From a virus, in the IMG/VR virus record IMGVR_UViG_3300009181_000309, positions 1-25,181 of that record: DNA of 25,181 bases; one strand, given 5' to 3'. The position numbers were made by a program, and so were the translations under genes. Every line of letters starts with the position of its first letter. The stretch's first letter is position 1. This document shows positions 13,867 through 20,547 of the stretch, piece after piece. The notes beneath the pieces are model-generated. The model had not been told where the DNA came from. It worked only from the letters and a program-made list of their open reading frames with translations, and did no database searches.

Positions 13867-15612
13867 ATGAGTTATCAACTGAAGGTAATTAAAGATTATC
13901 CGATTGGCTTTTGGCCGTTGGATGAGTCTTCGGGTTCTACTGCTGCCGATTCATCGGGGTGCGGTAATAATGCCACATATGTAGGATCTCCTGCATCAAA
14001 TATATTACCATTAGTTTCTGGCGGGGTATCGGGAACAAAGATTACAAATACAGCATATATAACCGTACCAGTTACAAAAGATTATTATGGGGCAACAGTA
14101 GGAGCAGGATTTGCAACTGCATATACTTCAGACAATGACTTTACTCTAGAGGCGTGGGTTAGTCCATCAATTCAAACTGTAAATCAAACTACTATCTTTG
14201 CTGATTCCGCTGACAACATAGGACTGTTCTGGGAAAAAGGAGATGTTGTATTTAAAGTATCTTCTACGGAACAAATTAGGTGGGCAGTAAGTTATTCTAA
14301 AAAAGCATTTCATTTAGTAGGAATATACTCAGTTGACTCTATTAAGTTATTTATAGATGGTAGACAGGTAGCAATTAAAACAATTGATAATAATTTTAAA
14401 TTCACAAACGCTTCCCTAGACTTACAAATTGGACCAACCTCAAATGCATCCGATTATTTTATTGTAGATGCTCCAGCCGTATATAGATATGGGCTAACAG
14501 GGGCTAAGATTGCAGAACATTTTACCGATGGCAATTACTACGTACAACCAGTTCATGTAGCCCAACCAGATGGCGGCAAAGTATTTTCTTGCTCAGACAT
14601 TAACAACCGAGTAGACTTTGATTATATATATGGAGTATCTAAGCCATGGGATGAATTAACAGATTCTAATACTTACTATGATGAAGCAGGTCAGTATGTA
14701 TCTTTTATTCCCACCGAATCTGCTACAGCAAAAACATCTATCATCCAAGACTTTTTATTTATTCCAACAGCAAGCGGATTTACAAATTCAAAAATTGAGT
14801 GGCGTAACGATTTAGGAATTGTAGTAGAAACAAGTGTGGACGGAACCAATTATCTAACTTGTGAAAATGGAGACTCTATACCTCAATATACAAAGGGATC
14901 ATTTAATTCAAGCGGTATCCTATATATTAAAATTACAATGTCTACCACAGATGCTAGCAAGTTCCTCCCAAGACTTTCATATTTCTCAATTAGATTCTAC
15001 AGAGAATCTTTGATATATGCAGATAACTCAAATAGTTATATTGGATCTAATAGTCAATTTATGGTGGGATCATTAAATTACTCCCCATTAATTAGACATT
15101 ATAATAATGGAATAAGAGCTAAATCAGGATATGGATTTGATTCTAATACTGGATTAAACATAAGTACTGTAGAAATGTTTTTTACTCCTAAAACAAATGG
15201 AGCAAACACTTTATTCTATCATGCAGCATCAGGCACTAAGTATGCCTGGAATGCCTCTCAAACGGTCTCTAAGGCCTCTATAAGCGCTTTATACGTCAAT
15301 GGGGTAGATAAGACATCCCAGACAAATGTAAACAATTTCCTGGTCGTAGGAGAGCCTCATCATATAGTTCTAGTATTTGCATCTGCAATTACAGGAGCAT
15401 TTAGATTTAATTATGAGTCTTCTGGTGGTCCCGACAATTTATATAATAATATTGCTTTGTATACTAGGGCATTGGCTGAGGCAGATGTAGACAATCATTT
15501 TGATTTATATTGTGGCAGACCCTATACCTCAATCGTAGAACCAGCCATCAATGTGACAGAAGCAGCGCCAGAATACTATGATAATGACTGGGTTGTGGTA
15601 CAAAGTATCTAA
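13867..15612 (+). CDS. Two-domain concanavalin/LamG-type virion protein
   Basis: A 581-residue protein. The first LamG/concanavalin-like domain (about 10-220) opens with IGFWPLDESSGSTAADSSG, the usual start of Laminin_G_3 domains, and has FTLEAWVSPS and LFIDGRQV strands. A central beta-rich segment (about 235-390) contains VVETSVDGTNY, as in discoidin-like or fibre collar regions. A second lectin-like domain (about 395-555) has VEMFFTPK, HHIVLVF and YTRALAEADVDNHF, the typical closing helix. It is likely a tail-associated or adhesin protein, and position just before the portal block is unusual for a tail tip gene. No ribosome binding site precedes the ATG, and a leaderless promoter is predicted. 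Confidence 0.85.
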   Translation: MSYQLKVIKDYPIGFWPLDESSGSTAADSSGCGNNATYVGSPASNILPLVSGGVSGTKITNTAYITVPVTKDYYGATVGAGFATAYTSDNDFTLEAWVSPSIQTVNQTTIFADSADNIGLFWEKGDVVFKVSSTEQIRWAVSYSKKAFHLVGIYSVDSIKLFIDGRQVAIKTIDNNFKFTNASLDLQIGPTSNASDYFIVDAPAVYRYGLTGAKIAEHFTDGNYYVQPVHVAQPDGGKVFSCSDINNRVDFDYIYGVSKPWDELTDSNTYYDEAGQYVSFIPTESATAKTSIIQDFLFIPTASGFTNSKIEWRNDLGIVVETSVDGTNYLTCENGDSIPQYTKGSFNSSGILYIKITMSTTDASKFLPRLSYFSIRFYRESLIYADNSNSYIGSNSQFMVGSLNYSPLIRHYNNGIRAKSGYGFDSNTGLNISTVEMFFTPKTNGANTLFYHAASGTKYAWNASQTVSKASISALYVNGVDKTSQTNVNNFLVVGEPHHIVLVFASAITGAFRFNYESSGGPDNLYNNIALYTRALAEADVDNHFDLYCGRPYTSIVEPAINVTEAAPEYYDNDWVVVQSI

Positions 15613-15613
15613 A

Positions 15614-15634
15614 TTTGTCACGCCCCTTGACAAA
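15614..15634 (+). repeat. Inverted repeat between adhesin array and head module
   Basis: TTTGTCA (15614-15620) and TGACAAA (15628-15634) form a perfect 7-bp inverted repeat around a CGCCCCT loop, starting 2 nt after the stop of the 13867 gene. There is no T-run after it on the + strand, so it is not a standard terminator for the array. It lies about 40-60 nt upstream of the predicted transcription start of the head module and could be a regulator binding site. Confidence 0.45.
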
Positions 15635-15658
15635 AAGCTGGACTTAGACAGTAAGTAA

Positions 15659-15667
15659 TGGTAAAAT
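15659..15667 (+). promoter_or_regulatory. Extended -10 promoter of the head module
   Basis: TGGTAAAAT (15659-15667) matches the extended -10 consensus and lies 8 nt before the ATG at 15676, which has no Shine-Dalgarno. The preceding TAA extends the match to TAATGGTAAAAT, close to TAATGCTATAAT at 9881 and 20093. A perfect TTGACA at 15627 is 29 nt away, too far to pair with it as a -35 box. Confidence 0.5.
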
Positions 15668-15675
15668 AAAGTTCT

Positions 15676-16017
15676 ATGGACATTACTAAGAAGAATACAA
15701 AATTTTTAGAAGAAGAATCAACCCTGGGCATATATGTTTGGGAAATGCCAGACGGCAGATGGATTGGAGATGATGATGGCAACTTTCTTTCGGTCACGGC
15801 CAAAAAAGGAAATAGATCCCTCATCAATGCTCTGGCTCGTGAAGTTCGCTCATATGGCATATATGAAGGCGGGCCTAAGTTTCTTTCCGCTAGGCGAAAA
15901 ATATCAGACGAAGAATTCGACCACCAAAAACAAAGACTTGATTGGGGACTAGTTCCAGATCCTTTGGATATTGGAAACTATAAAGACGAAATGAAAAAGT
16001 TGGGTAAACTAAGATGA
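15676..16017 (+). CDS. Small protein of unknown function upstream of portal
   Basis: A 113-residue, charged protein. An N-terminal lysine-rich segment is followed by GIYVWEMPDGRWIGDDDGNFLSV, an alternating beta pattern, then helical stretches rich in Arg, Lys and Asp ending in YKDEMKKLGKLR. I do not recognise a named family. It overlaps the portal gene by 4 nt (ATGA), so it is translationally coupled to it. A role in head assembly or DNA packaging is plausible, but the sequence gives no direct evidence. Confidence 0.85.
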   Translation: MDITKKNTKFLEEESTLGIYVWEMPDGRWIGDDDGNFLSVTAKKGNRSLINALAREVRSYGIYEGGPKFLSARRKISDEEFDHQKQRLDWGLVPDPLDIGNYKDEMKKLGKLR

Positions 16018-17597
16018 CAAAATTTGTAGAAGATGATGACTCTCAAGATATTGTAGTCTCAAACGTGGCGGACTGGATGAAGTTTAATACTCCAAGAGAA
16101 GAAACAAGTACCGACCTATTTAAAGTAAGCGGAGAAGAACTATCTAAAATATCAGGATTAAGTCCTGCATTTCGTCGTAAGATGAATCGTGATATACAAA
16201 AAAGATTCCAGGGTATTGATGGAGCAGAAACACAACAGAATCTATTACAGCAAGCAGTTACTGGCTATGCAATGTTTGACCTTGTTGAACCACCATATAA
16301 CCTAGATTATCTATCAACTATTTATGAAATTTCCCCATATAACTATTCAGCAATTAATGCTAAGGTTTCAAACATTGTTGGCTTGGGCCATGACTTTGTT
16401 GAGACAAGAAAAACAATGGAAGCATTTGATAATATTTCAGATGAAAAATCATTAGACAGAGCACGTAGAAAATTAAATAGACTTCGCCAAGATTTATATG
16501 ATTGGCTTGAGGATTGCAACGAAGAAGAAACTTTTACAGAAACACTTATTAAGGCCTACACAGATGTTGAAGCAACAGGAAATGGCTACATTGAAATTAG
16601 CAGAACCTCTGCTGGAAAGATTGGTTATATTGGGCATATCCCTGCAAAAACTATGAGAGTCCGTCGTCTTCGTGATGGGTTTATTCAATTGCTTTATGGC
16701 AAGGCTGTATTCTTCCGTAACTTTGGAGATCAAGAAACAGAGAACCCAATTGCAGGCGGGCTAGATAGACCTAACGAAATTATTCATTTAAAGAAATACA
16801 CACCTACAAATAACTATTACGGAATCCCAGATATTGTAGCCTCATCAAATGCTATGGCAGGAAATGAATTTGCTGGAAAGTATAACCTTGACTACTTTGA
16901 GAATAAGGCGGTTCCAAGATATATTATTACAGTAAAGGGAGCAAAGCTTTCTACAGAATCAGAGCGTAAATTACTTGAGTTTTTCCAAGTTGGACTAAGA
17001 GGTAAGAATCACAGATCTTTGTATATTCCCCTTCCTCCAGATTCTCCAGATTCTAAGACTGAATTTAAGATGGAGCCAATTGAGGCAGGCACTCAGGAAT
17101 CTTCATTTAACGTATATCGCAAATCCAATAGAGACGAAATCCTATTATCTCACCGTGTCCCAATTAATAAAATTGGAACTCCAGAAGGAGTAAATCTAGC
17201 GGTGGCCAGAGATGCCGATAAAACATTTAGAGAGCAAGTATGCCGTCCAGCCCAAATGAATTTAGAAAAGAAATTAAATAAAATTATTGAAGAAATGACA
17301 GATGCTTTAATTCTTAAATTTAATGAGCTAACCTTGACCGATGAAGATACTCAATCTAAAATTGATGAAAGATATTTAAGGATGCAGGTAGTGACCCCTA
17401 ATGAAATTAGAATTAGAATGGGCATGGTCCCAATTGATGGTGGGGATAAAGTTGTAGAATTAAAACCACAGGCACAGGCAGAAGTAAGAGCACAGGCAGG
17501 CAAGACCAGAACTAGAGATTCTGAAAGGTCTGCAAATTCCCCCGATATTTCTGGAGAGGGAAGAAATGCTCAAGGAGATGGAAGACAAGTCGACTGA
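16014..17597 (+). CDS. Portal protein
   Basis: A 527-residue protein with the layout of the phage portal family related to PBSX. Early it has an ISPYNYSAINAKVSNIVGLG segment. The central wing follows (YIEISRTSAGKIGYIGHIPA, then EIIHLKKYTPTNNYYGIPD). The stem and crown region has NLDYFENKAVPRYIITVKG, and a C-terminal helical part contains VVTPNEIRIRMGM. The dodecameric portal forms the channel at one capsid vertex through which DNA is packaged and ejected and to which the neck binds. Family length (about 450-550) fits. The last 40 residues are Arg/Asp/Ser/Gly-rich and probably disordered. The ATG overlaps the previous gene by 4 nt. Position directly before the protease and capsid genes supports the call. 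Confidence 0.93.
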   Translation: MTKFVEDDDSQDIVVSNVADWMKFNTPREETSTDLFKVSGEELSKISGLSPAFRRKMNRDIQKRFQGIDGAETQQNLLQQAVTGYAMFDLVEPPYNLDYLSTIYEISPYNYSAINAKVSNIVGLGHDFVETRKTMEAFDNISDEKSLDRARRKLNRLRQDLYDWLEDCNEEETFTETLIKAYTDVEATGNGYIEISRTSAGKIGYIGHIPAKTMRVRRLRDGFIQLLYGKAVFFRNFGDQETENPIAGGLDRPNEIIHLKKYTPTNNYYGIPDIVASSNAMAGNEFAGKYNLDYFENKAVPRYIITVKGAKLSTESERKLLEFFQVGLRGKNHRSLYIPLPPDSPDSKTEFKMEPIEAGTQESSFNVYRKSNRDEILLSHRVPINKIGTPEGVNLAVARDADKTFREQVCRPAQMNLEKKLNKIIEEMTDALILKFNELTLTDEDTQSKIDERYLRMQVVTPNEIRIRMGMVPIDGGDKVVELKPQAQAEVRAQAGKTRTRDSERSANSPDISGEGRNAQGDGRQVD

Positions 17598-17614
17598 CCC
17601 TGCTCAACCATTAT

Positions 17615-17643
17615 TTGCGTTATAGTCAATAACGCTATAAAAT
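17615..17643 (+). promoter_or_regulatory. Promoter of protease gene with overlapping palindrome
   Basis: GCGTTAT (17617-17623) and ATAACGC (17629-17635) form a perfect 7-bp inverted repeat with a 5-nt centre (AGTCA), immediately before TATAAAAT (17636-17643). TTGCGT at 17615 is 17 nt from TAAAAT, a plausible weak -35. The ATG at 17651 has no Shine-Dalgarno and lies 7 nt after TAAAAT, so the transcript may be leaderless. A dyad between -35 and -10 is typical of an operator. Confidence 0.5.
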
Positions 17644-17650
17644 TAAGCAT

Positions 17651-18949
17651 ATGAACATTGAAAAATCACTATGGTCTTCAACTGGCGATCAGATAGTTTT
17701 ATCGGTCCCCTTTACTAAAGTCAACCGTGAAAAGCGTACAGTCTCAGGTTTTGCAACACTAGACAACGTTGATCAAACTGGTGATGTCGTTACTATGGAA
17801 GCAAGCGTAAAAGCTTTTGAAAATTTCCGTGGAAACATTCGTGAGATGCATGGATCAAATGCAGTAGGCAAAATGATTTCTTTTAAACCAGAAACATACT
17901 ACGATGCAAAGGCACAAGAATTTTATAACGGAGTATATGTTGACGCATATGTTTCTAAGGGCGCTCAGGATACTTGGGAAAAAGTTCTAGACGGAACTCT
18001 AACAGGATTTTCAATTGGCGGAAAGATTATTGAATCAGACAACGAAGTTAATAAAGCAACTGGTAAGACTACAAGATTTATCAAAGATTATTCATTGATG
18101 GAACTTTCAATTGTCGACTCTCCAGCAAACGAGCTATGCAACATCTTGTCTATATCTAAGATGAACGGCGAACTAATATTTAAAGGAATAGCAACTGAAG
18201 TAAAAGCAGAAAACATTTTTTATTGTGCAGACTCAGACTCAGTATTTATTTCAACAGAATCATCATACGATTCCCCAGTTACAGGAAAGCCTGCAACACT
18301 AATTGGATGGGTAGAGTCAAACGATGTTAACAAAGCAAAAGAAATAAACAAGATTCTTGATTTACATAAAAAATCAAGATTGTCCACGCCTGAAACACAA
18401 ATTGCAAAACAGGCAGACATAGAAGGAGGTAATGAAGTGTCAGAAAACACAGAAAACACAGCAGTCGAAGAGACTGTAGTAGCAGACGCACCAGTTGTTG
18501 CTGAAGAAGCACCAGCAGTTGTAGAAGCACCAGTAGAAGACGCTCCTGCCGAAACTCTAGAAAAAGCAGCCGATGTATCAGAAGTTATGGTTGATGAACC
18601 TGATTTTGCTAAAATGCTTGGCGACCTTAAGGGATTTTTCTCAGAGACATTGAATAAGGCTTCAGAAGCAAATGCAGTACAGGTTTCAACAATTAAAGAT
18701 ACAGTTGAAACGTTCAGCAAGAGCGTAGATAGCCGAATTTCAGAGTTGGCAGAACAACACACAGCACTTTCAACAGCAGTTGAAAGCATCAAGAACACAA
18801 TTGATGGTGTACAAAAGCGTGTCGATGCAGTAGAATCAGAGACTGCAATTAAGAAGTCCTCGGACCTTGGCGGGTCTCAGGAAGTAATGATCAAAAAATC
18901 AAAGTGGAACGGTTCTTTCCTTGGTTCCGTGAACGAAATTTTTAACTAA
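17651..18949 (+). CDS. Prohead serine protease (XkdF-like) fused to a scaffold region
   Basis: A 432-residue protein. Residues 20-170 form the protease, with FTKVNREKRTVSGFATLDNV, the presumed catalytic His67 in EMHG, the presumed nucleophile Ser121 in TGFSIGGK, and YSLMELSIVDSPAN, where Glu151 or Asp156 may complete the triad. It corresponds to the XkdF-like putative serine proteases, which cut scaffold and capsid termini during head maturation. Residues 170-260 are a linker with GWVES and a lysine-rich helix. Residues 263-432 are acidic, Ala/Val/Glu-rich and then coiled coil (about 315-395), as in scaffold proteins. The nested start at 18437 falls at residue 263. No Shine-Dalgarno precedes the ATG; a promoter lies directly upstream. 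The major capsid gene follows. Confidence 0.9.
   Translation: MNIEKSLWSSTGDQIVLSVPFTKVNREKRTVSGFATLDNVDQTGDVVTMEASVKAFENFRGNIREMHGSNAVGKMISFKPETYYDAKAQEFYNGVYVDAYVSKGAQDTWEKVLDGTLTGFSIGGKIIESDNEVNKATGKTTRFIKDYSLMELSIVDSPANELCNILSISKMNGELIFKGIATEVKAENIFYCADSDSVFISTESSYDSPVTGKPATLIGWVESNDVNKAKEINKILDLHKKSRLSTPETQIAKQADIEGGNEVSENTENTAVEETVVADAPVVAEEAPAVVEAPVEDAPAETLEKAADVSEVMVDEPDFAKMLGDLKGFFSETLNKASEANAVQVSTIKDTVETFSKSVDSRISELAEQHTALSTAVESIKNTIDGVQKRVDAVESETAIKKSSDLGGSQEVMIKKSKWNGSFLGSVNEIFN
18421..18949 (+). CDS. Nested in-frame scaffold protein starting at GTG 18437
   Basis: AGAAGGAGGT at 18421-18430 is one of the strongest ribosome binding sites in the window, yet it lies inside the protease gene. 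It sits 6 nt upstream of a GTG at 18437 in the same frame, giving a 170-residue product that begins (M)SENTENTAVEETVVADAP. The product covers exactly the acidic and coiled-coil part of the protease protein and would act as the free capsid scaffold. The arrangement is that of lambda C and Nu3, where a protease gene contains the scaffold in the same frame. The nearby ATG at 18432 is out of frame and short. The interval given includes the ribosome binding site; the coding part starts at 18437. Expression is inferred. Confidence 0.68.
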
Positions 18950-18972
18950 AAAAAGGTAGGTGAAAATATAAA

Positions 18973-20028
18973 ATGAGTAATGAAAACTTAGAAAAGGCTA
19001 TCGCTGCAGGTACAACTGCAACAGGTACCTTTGCAGGAGTTACAGGCGCAGCCAACACAAGCATCCACACAGCTGGATCATCTGGCAACGCAGGTCTCCT
19101 AAACGCAGAACAATCAGCTCGCTTCCTGGACTACATGTTCGACGCTACCGTTATCGGTAAGGTCGCCCGTACAGTTCGTATGAAGTCAGACACATCTGAG
19201 ATTGATCGTATGGCCGTTGGTGAGAAGCTAATGAAGCTTGCAACCGAAGGTGACAACGACGCTTCAAACAGCGCAGTAACTTTCTCAAAAATCTCTTTGA
19301 CAACAAAGAAACTCCGCATGGACTGGGAGCTTTCAACAGAGTCTCTAGAAGATAATATCGAAGGTGCAGATCTTGAAGATCATATTGCACGTTTGATGGC
19401 AACACAGGCAGGTAACGACATTGAAGATGTAATTCTAAATGGCGATACATCCCTAACAGGCGATGCACTATACAAGTCATTTAATGGCGTTGTAAAGCTA
19501 GCAAAGACTTCAGCACACGTAGTAGAAGCTGGTGGCTCAGGCGTAAGCCGTGAGTTGTTTAACAAAGCACTCAAAGCAATGCCACGTAAGTACAAGCAAC
19601 GTCGTGCAGATCTTCGCTTCCTAGCAGGATCAAACCTGATTCAAGATTTCCTATATGCTAACAGCATTGGAACAAATCAGACAATTCCACAGGATATCGC
19701 ATCAAGCTTAATCCGTGGAGCAACACCAGCTCTAGGTGGACCAGCAGGATATGTGGCACCATTCGCATTCGGTATTCCGATTGTTGAAGTACCACTTCTT
19801 AATGAGACACAGACTGGAACATATTCAGCTCCATCAGGATCACACGGTGACGTCCACTTGACATTCCCAAATAACGTAGTTATTGGTATCAAGCGTGATG
19901 TAACTGTTTACCGCTTCTTCGAGCCTCGTAAGGACTCAATCGAGTACACAATGTATACTCGTGTTGGCGTTCAAATCGAGCAGGCAAATGCCTGGGTGGT
20001 TGTGAAGAACGTTAAGGTTGCTTCCTAA
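18973..20028 (+). CDS. Major capsid protein
   Basis: A 351-residue protein, expected to have the HK97 fold. The N-terminal 45 residues are flexible and Gly/Ala/Thr-rich (LEKAIAAGTTATGTFAG), with no long delta-domain, which agrees with a separate scaffold. The rest shows the usual capsid progression: LLNAEQSARFLDYMFDATVI, RMKSDTSEIDRMAVGEKL, a long helix DHIARLMATQAGNDIEDVILNG, an A-domain-like segment with GYVAPFAFGIPIVEVPLL, and VHLTFPNNVVIGIKRDVTVY near the end. Arginine is always CGT or CGC here, unlike the AGA-dominated neighbours, fitting very high expression. AAGGTAGGTG lies about 10 nt before the ATG, and a strong terminator follows the stop. Its place after protease and scaffold confirms the call. 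Confidence 0.93.
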   Translation: MSNENLEKAIAAGTTATGTFAGVTGAANTSIHTAGSSGNAGLLNAEQSARFLDYMFDATVIGKVARTVRMKSDTSEIDRMAVGEKLMKLATEGDNDASNSAVTFSKISLTTKKLRMDWELSTESLEDNIEGADLEDHIARLMATQAGNDIEDVILNGDTSLTGDALYKSFNGVVKLAKTSAHVVEAGGSGVSRELFNKALKAMPRKYKQRRADLRFLAGSNLIQDFLYANSIGTNQTIPQDIASSLIRGATPALGGPAGYVAPFAFGIPIVEVPLLNETQTGTYSAPSGSHGDVHLTFPNNVVIGIKRDVTVYRFFEPRKDSIEYTMYTRVGVQIEQANAWVVVKNVKVAS

Positions 20029-20049
20029 TTATAGGATTTAACTAGCTGG

Positions 20050-20079
20050 AAAGGCCCCTAATTAATTTTAGGGGCTTTT
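20050..20079 (+). terminator. Intrinsic terminator after major capsid gene
   Basis: AAAGGCCCCTA (20050-20060) pairs with TAGGGGCTTTT (20069-20079) around an 8-nt ATTAATTT loop, giving an 11-bp stem with one G-U pair and a T-run at its 3' side. It lies 22 nt after the capsid stop and just before the next promoter. Confidence 0.85.
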
Positions 20080-20092
20080 CATTTTAATTTAG

Positions 20093-20125
20093 TAATGCTA
20101 TAATTGTTTTAAGTAGAAATAGGAG
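20093..20125 (+). promoter_or_regulatory. Extended -10 promoter and RBS of the neck operon
   Basis: TAATGCTATAATT (20093-20105) is identical to the element before the 9910 fibre and includes the extended -10 TGCTATAAT. AGGAG at 20121-20125 lies 6 nt before the ATG at 20132. The promoter restarts transcription right after the capsid terminator. Confidence 0.65.
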
Positions 20126-20131
20126 ATTTGC

Positions 20132-20533
20132 ATGTCATTTGAGACATTGAAAGTAGCAGAGTTGAAAAAGATTGCAGAAGATTTTGCAGTCGATGCCGAC
20201 GGTCTAAAAAACAAAGCCGACATCATTGCCGCCCTTGCAGAAGAGGGAGTAACTTGGTCTGTATATAACAGCACTATTAAAAAGATTGAAGAAGAGACGG
20301 AAGAAATGTCAATCGAAGTATTACCAAAGTTTGATCCAAAAGCACCACAGCCAGCGGACACAGTATTAGTAAGAATGACCAGAGAGAACTTTAGATATGA
20401 TATTATGGGAATTACGTTCACAAAAGAACACCCATTCGTAGCAGTATCTGAAGATGTAGCACAAGAAATTTTTGATAAGGAGGAGGGCTTTAGATTAGCG
20501 TCTCCTAGAGAAGTACAGGAGTACTACAGTTAA
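20132..20533 (+). CDS. Small head protein with HeH/SAP-like N-terminal domain
   Basis: A 133-residue protein. Residues about 4-40 (LKVAELKKIAEDFAVDADGL then KNKADIIAALAEEGV) have the helix-extended loop-helix pattern of HeH/LEM, SAP and Rho-N-type domains, often found in small phage proteins next to the capsid gene. The C-terminal half (VLVRMTRENFRYDIMGITFT, then HPFVAVSEDVAQEIFDKEEG) looks like a small beta domain, of a type often seen in head proteins. It may help fix the capsid edge or a decoration; the function is inferred from gene order. It starts from its own promoter and has a good ribosome binding site. It is followed by a 14-nt gap to the adaptor gene. Confidence 0.82.
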   Translation: MSFETLKVAELKKIAEDFAVDADGLKNKADIIAALAEEGVTWSVYNSTIKKIEEETEEMSIEVLPKFDPKAPQPADTVLVRMTRENFRYDIMGITFTKEHPFVAVSEDVAQEIFDKEEGFRLASPREVQEYYS

Positions 20534-20547
20534 TCTAAGCCTATAAA

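Noticed and set aside
15627-15632. Perfect TTGACA as a -35 box
   Set aside because: The nearest good -10 (15662) is 29 nt away and no acceptable hexamer is found at 16-18 nt spacing.
18220-18798. 192-codon reverse-strand open frame
   Set aside because: It lies fully opposite the protease/scaffold coding region, has no ribosome binding site, and its Ser/Ala/Thr-rich composition mirrors the Ala/Glu-rich forward protein.
20542-20547. TATAAA directly before the ATG of the adaptor gene as a leaderless promoter
   Set aside because: There are 0 nt between box and ATG, whereas about 6 nt are needed; transcription would start inside the gene.
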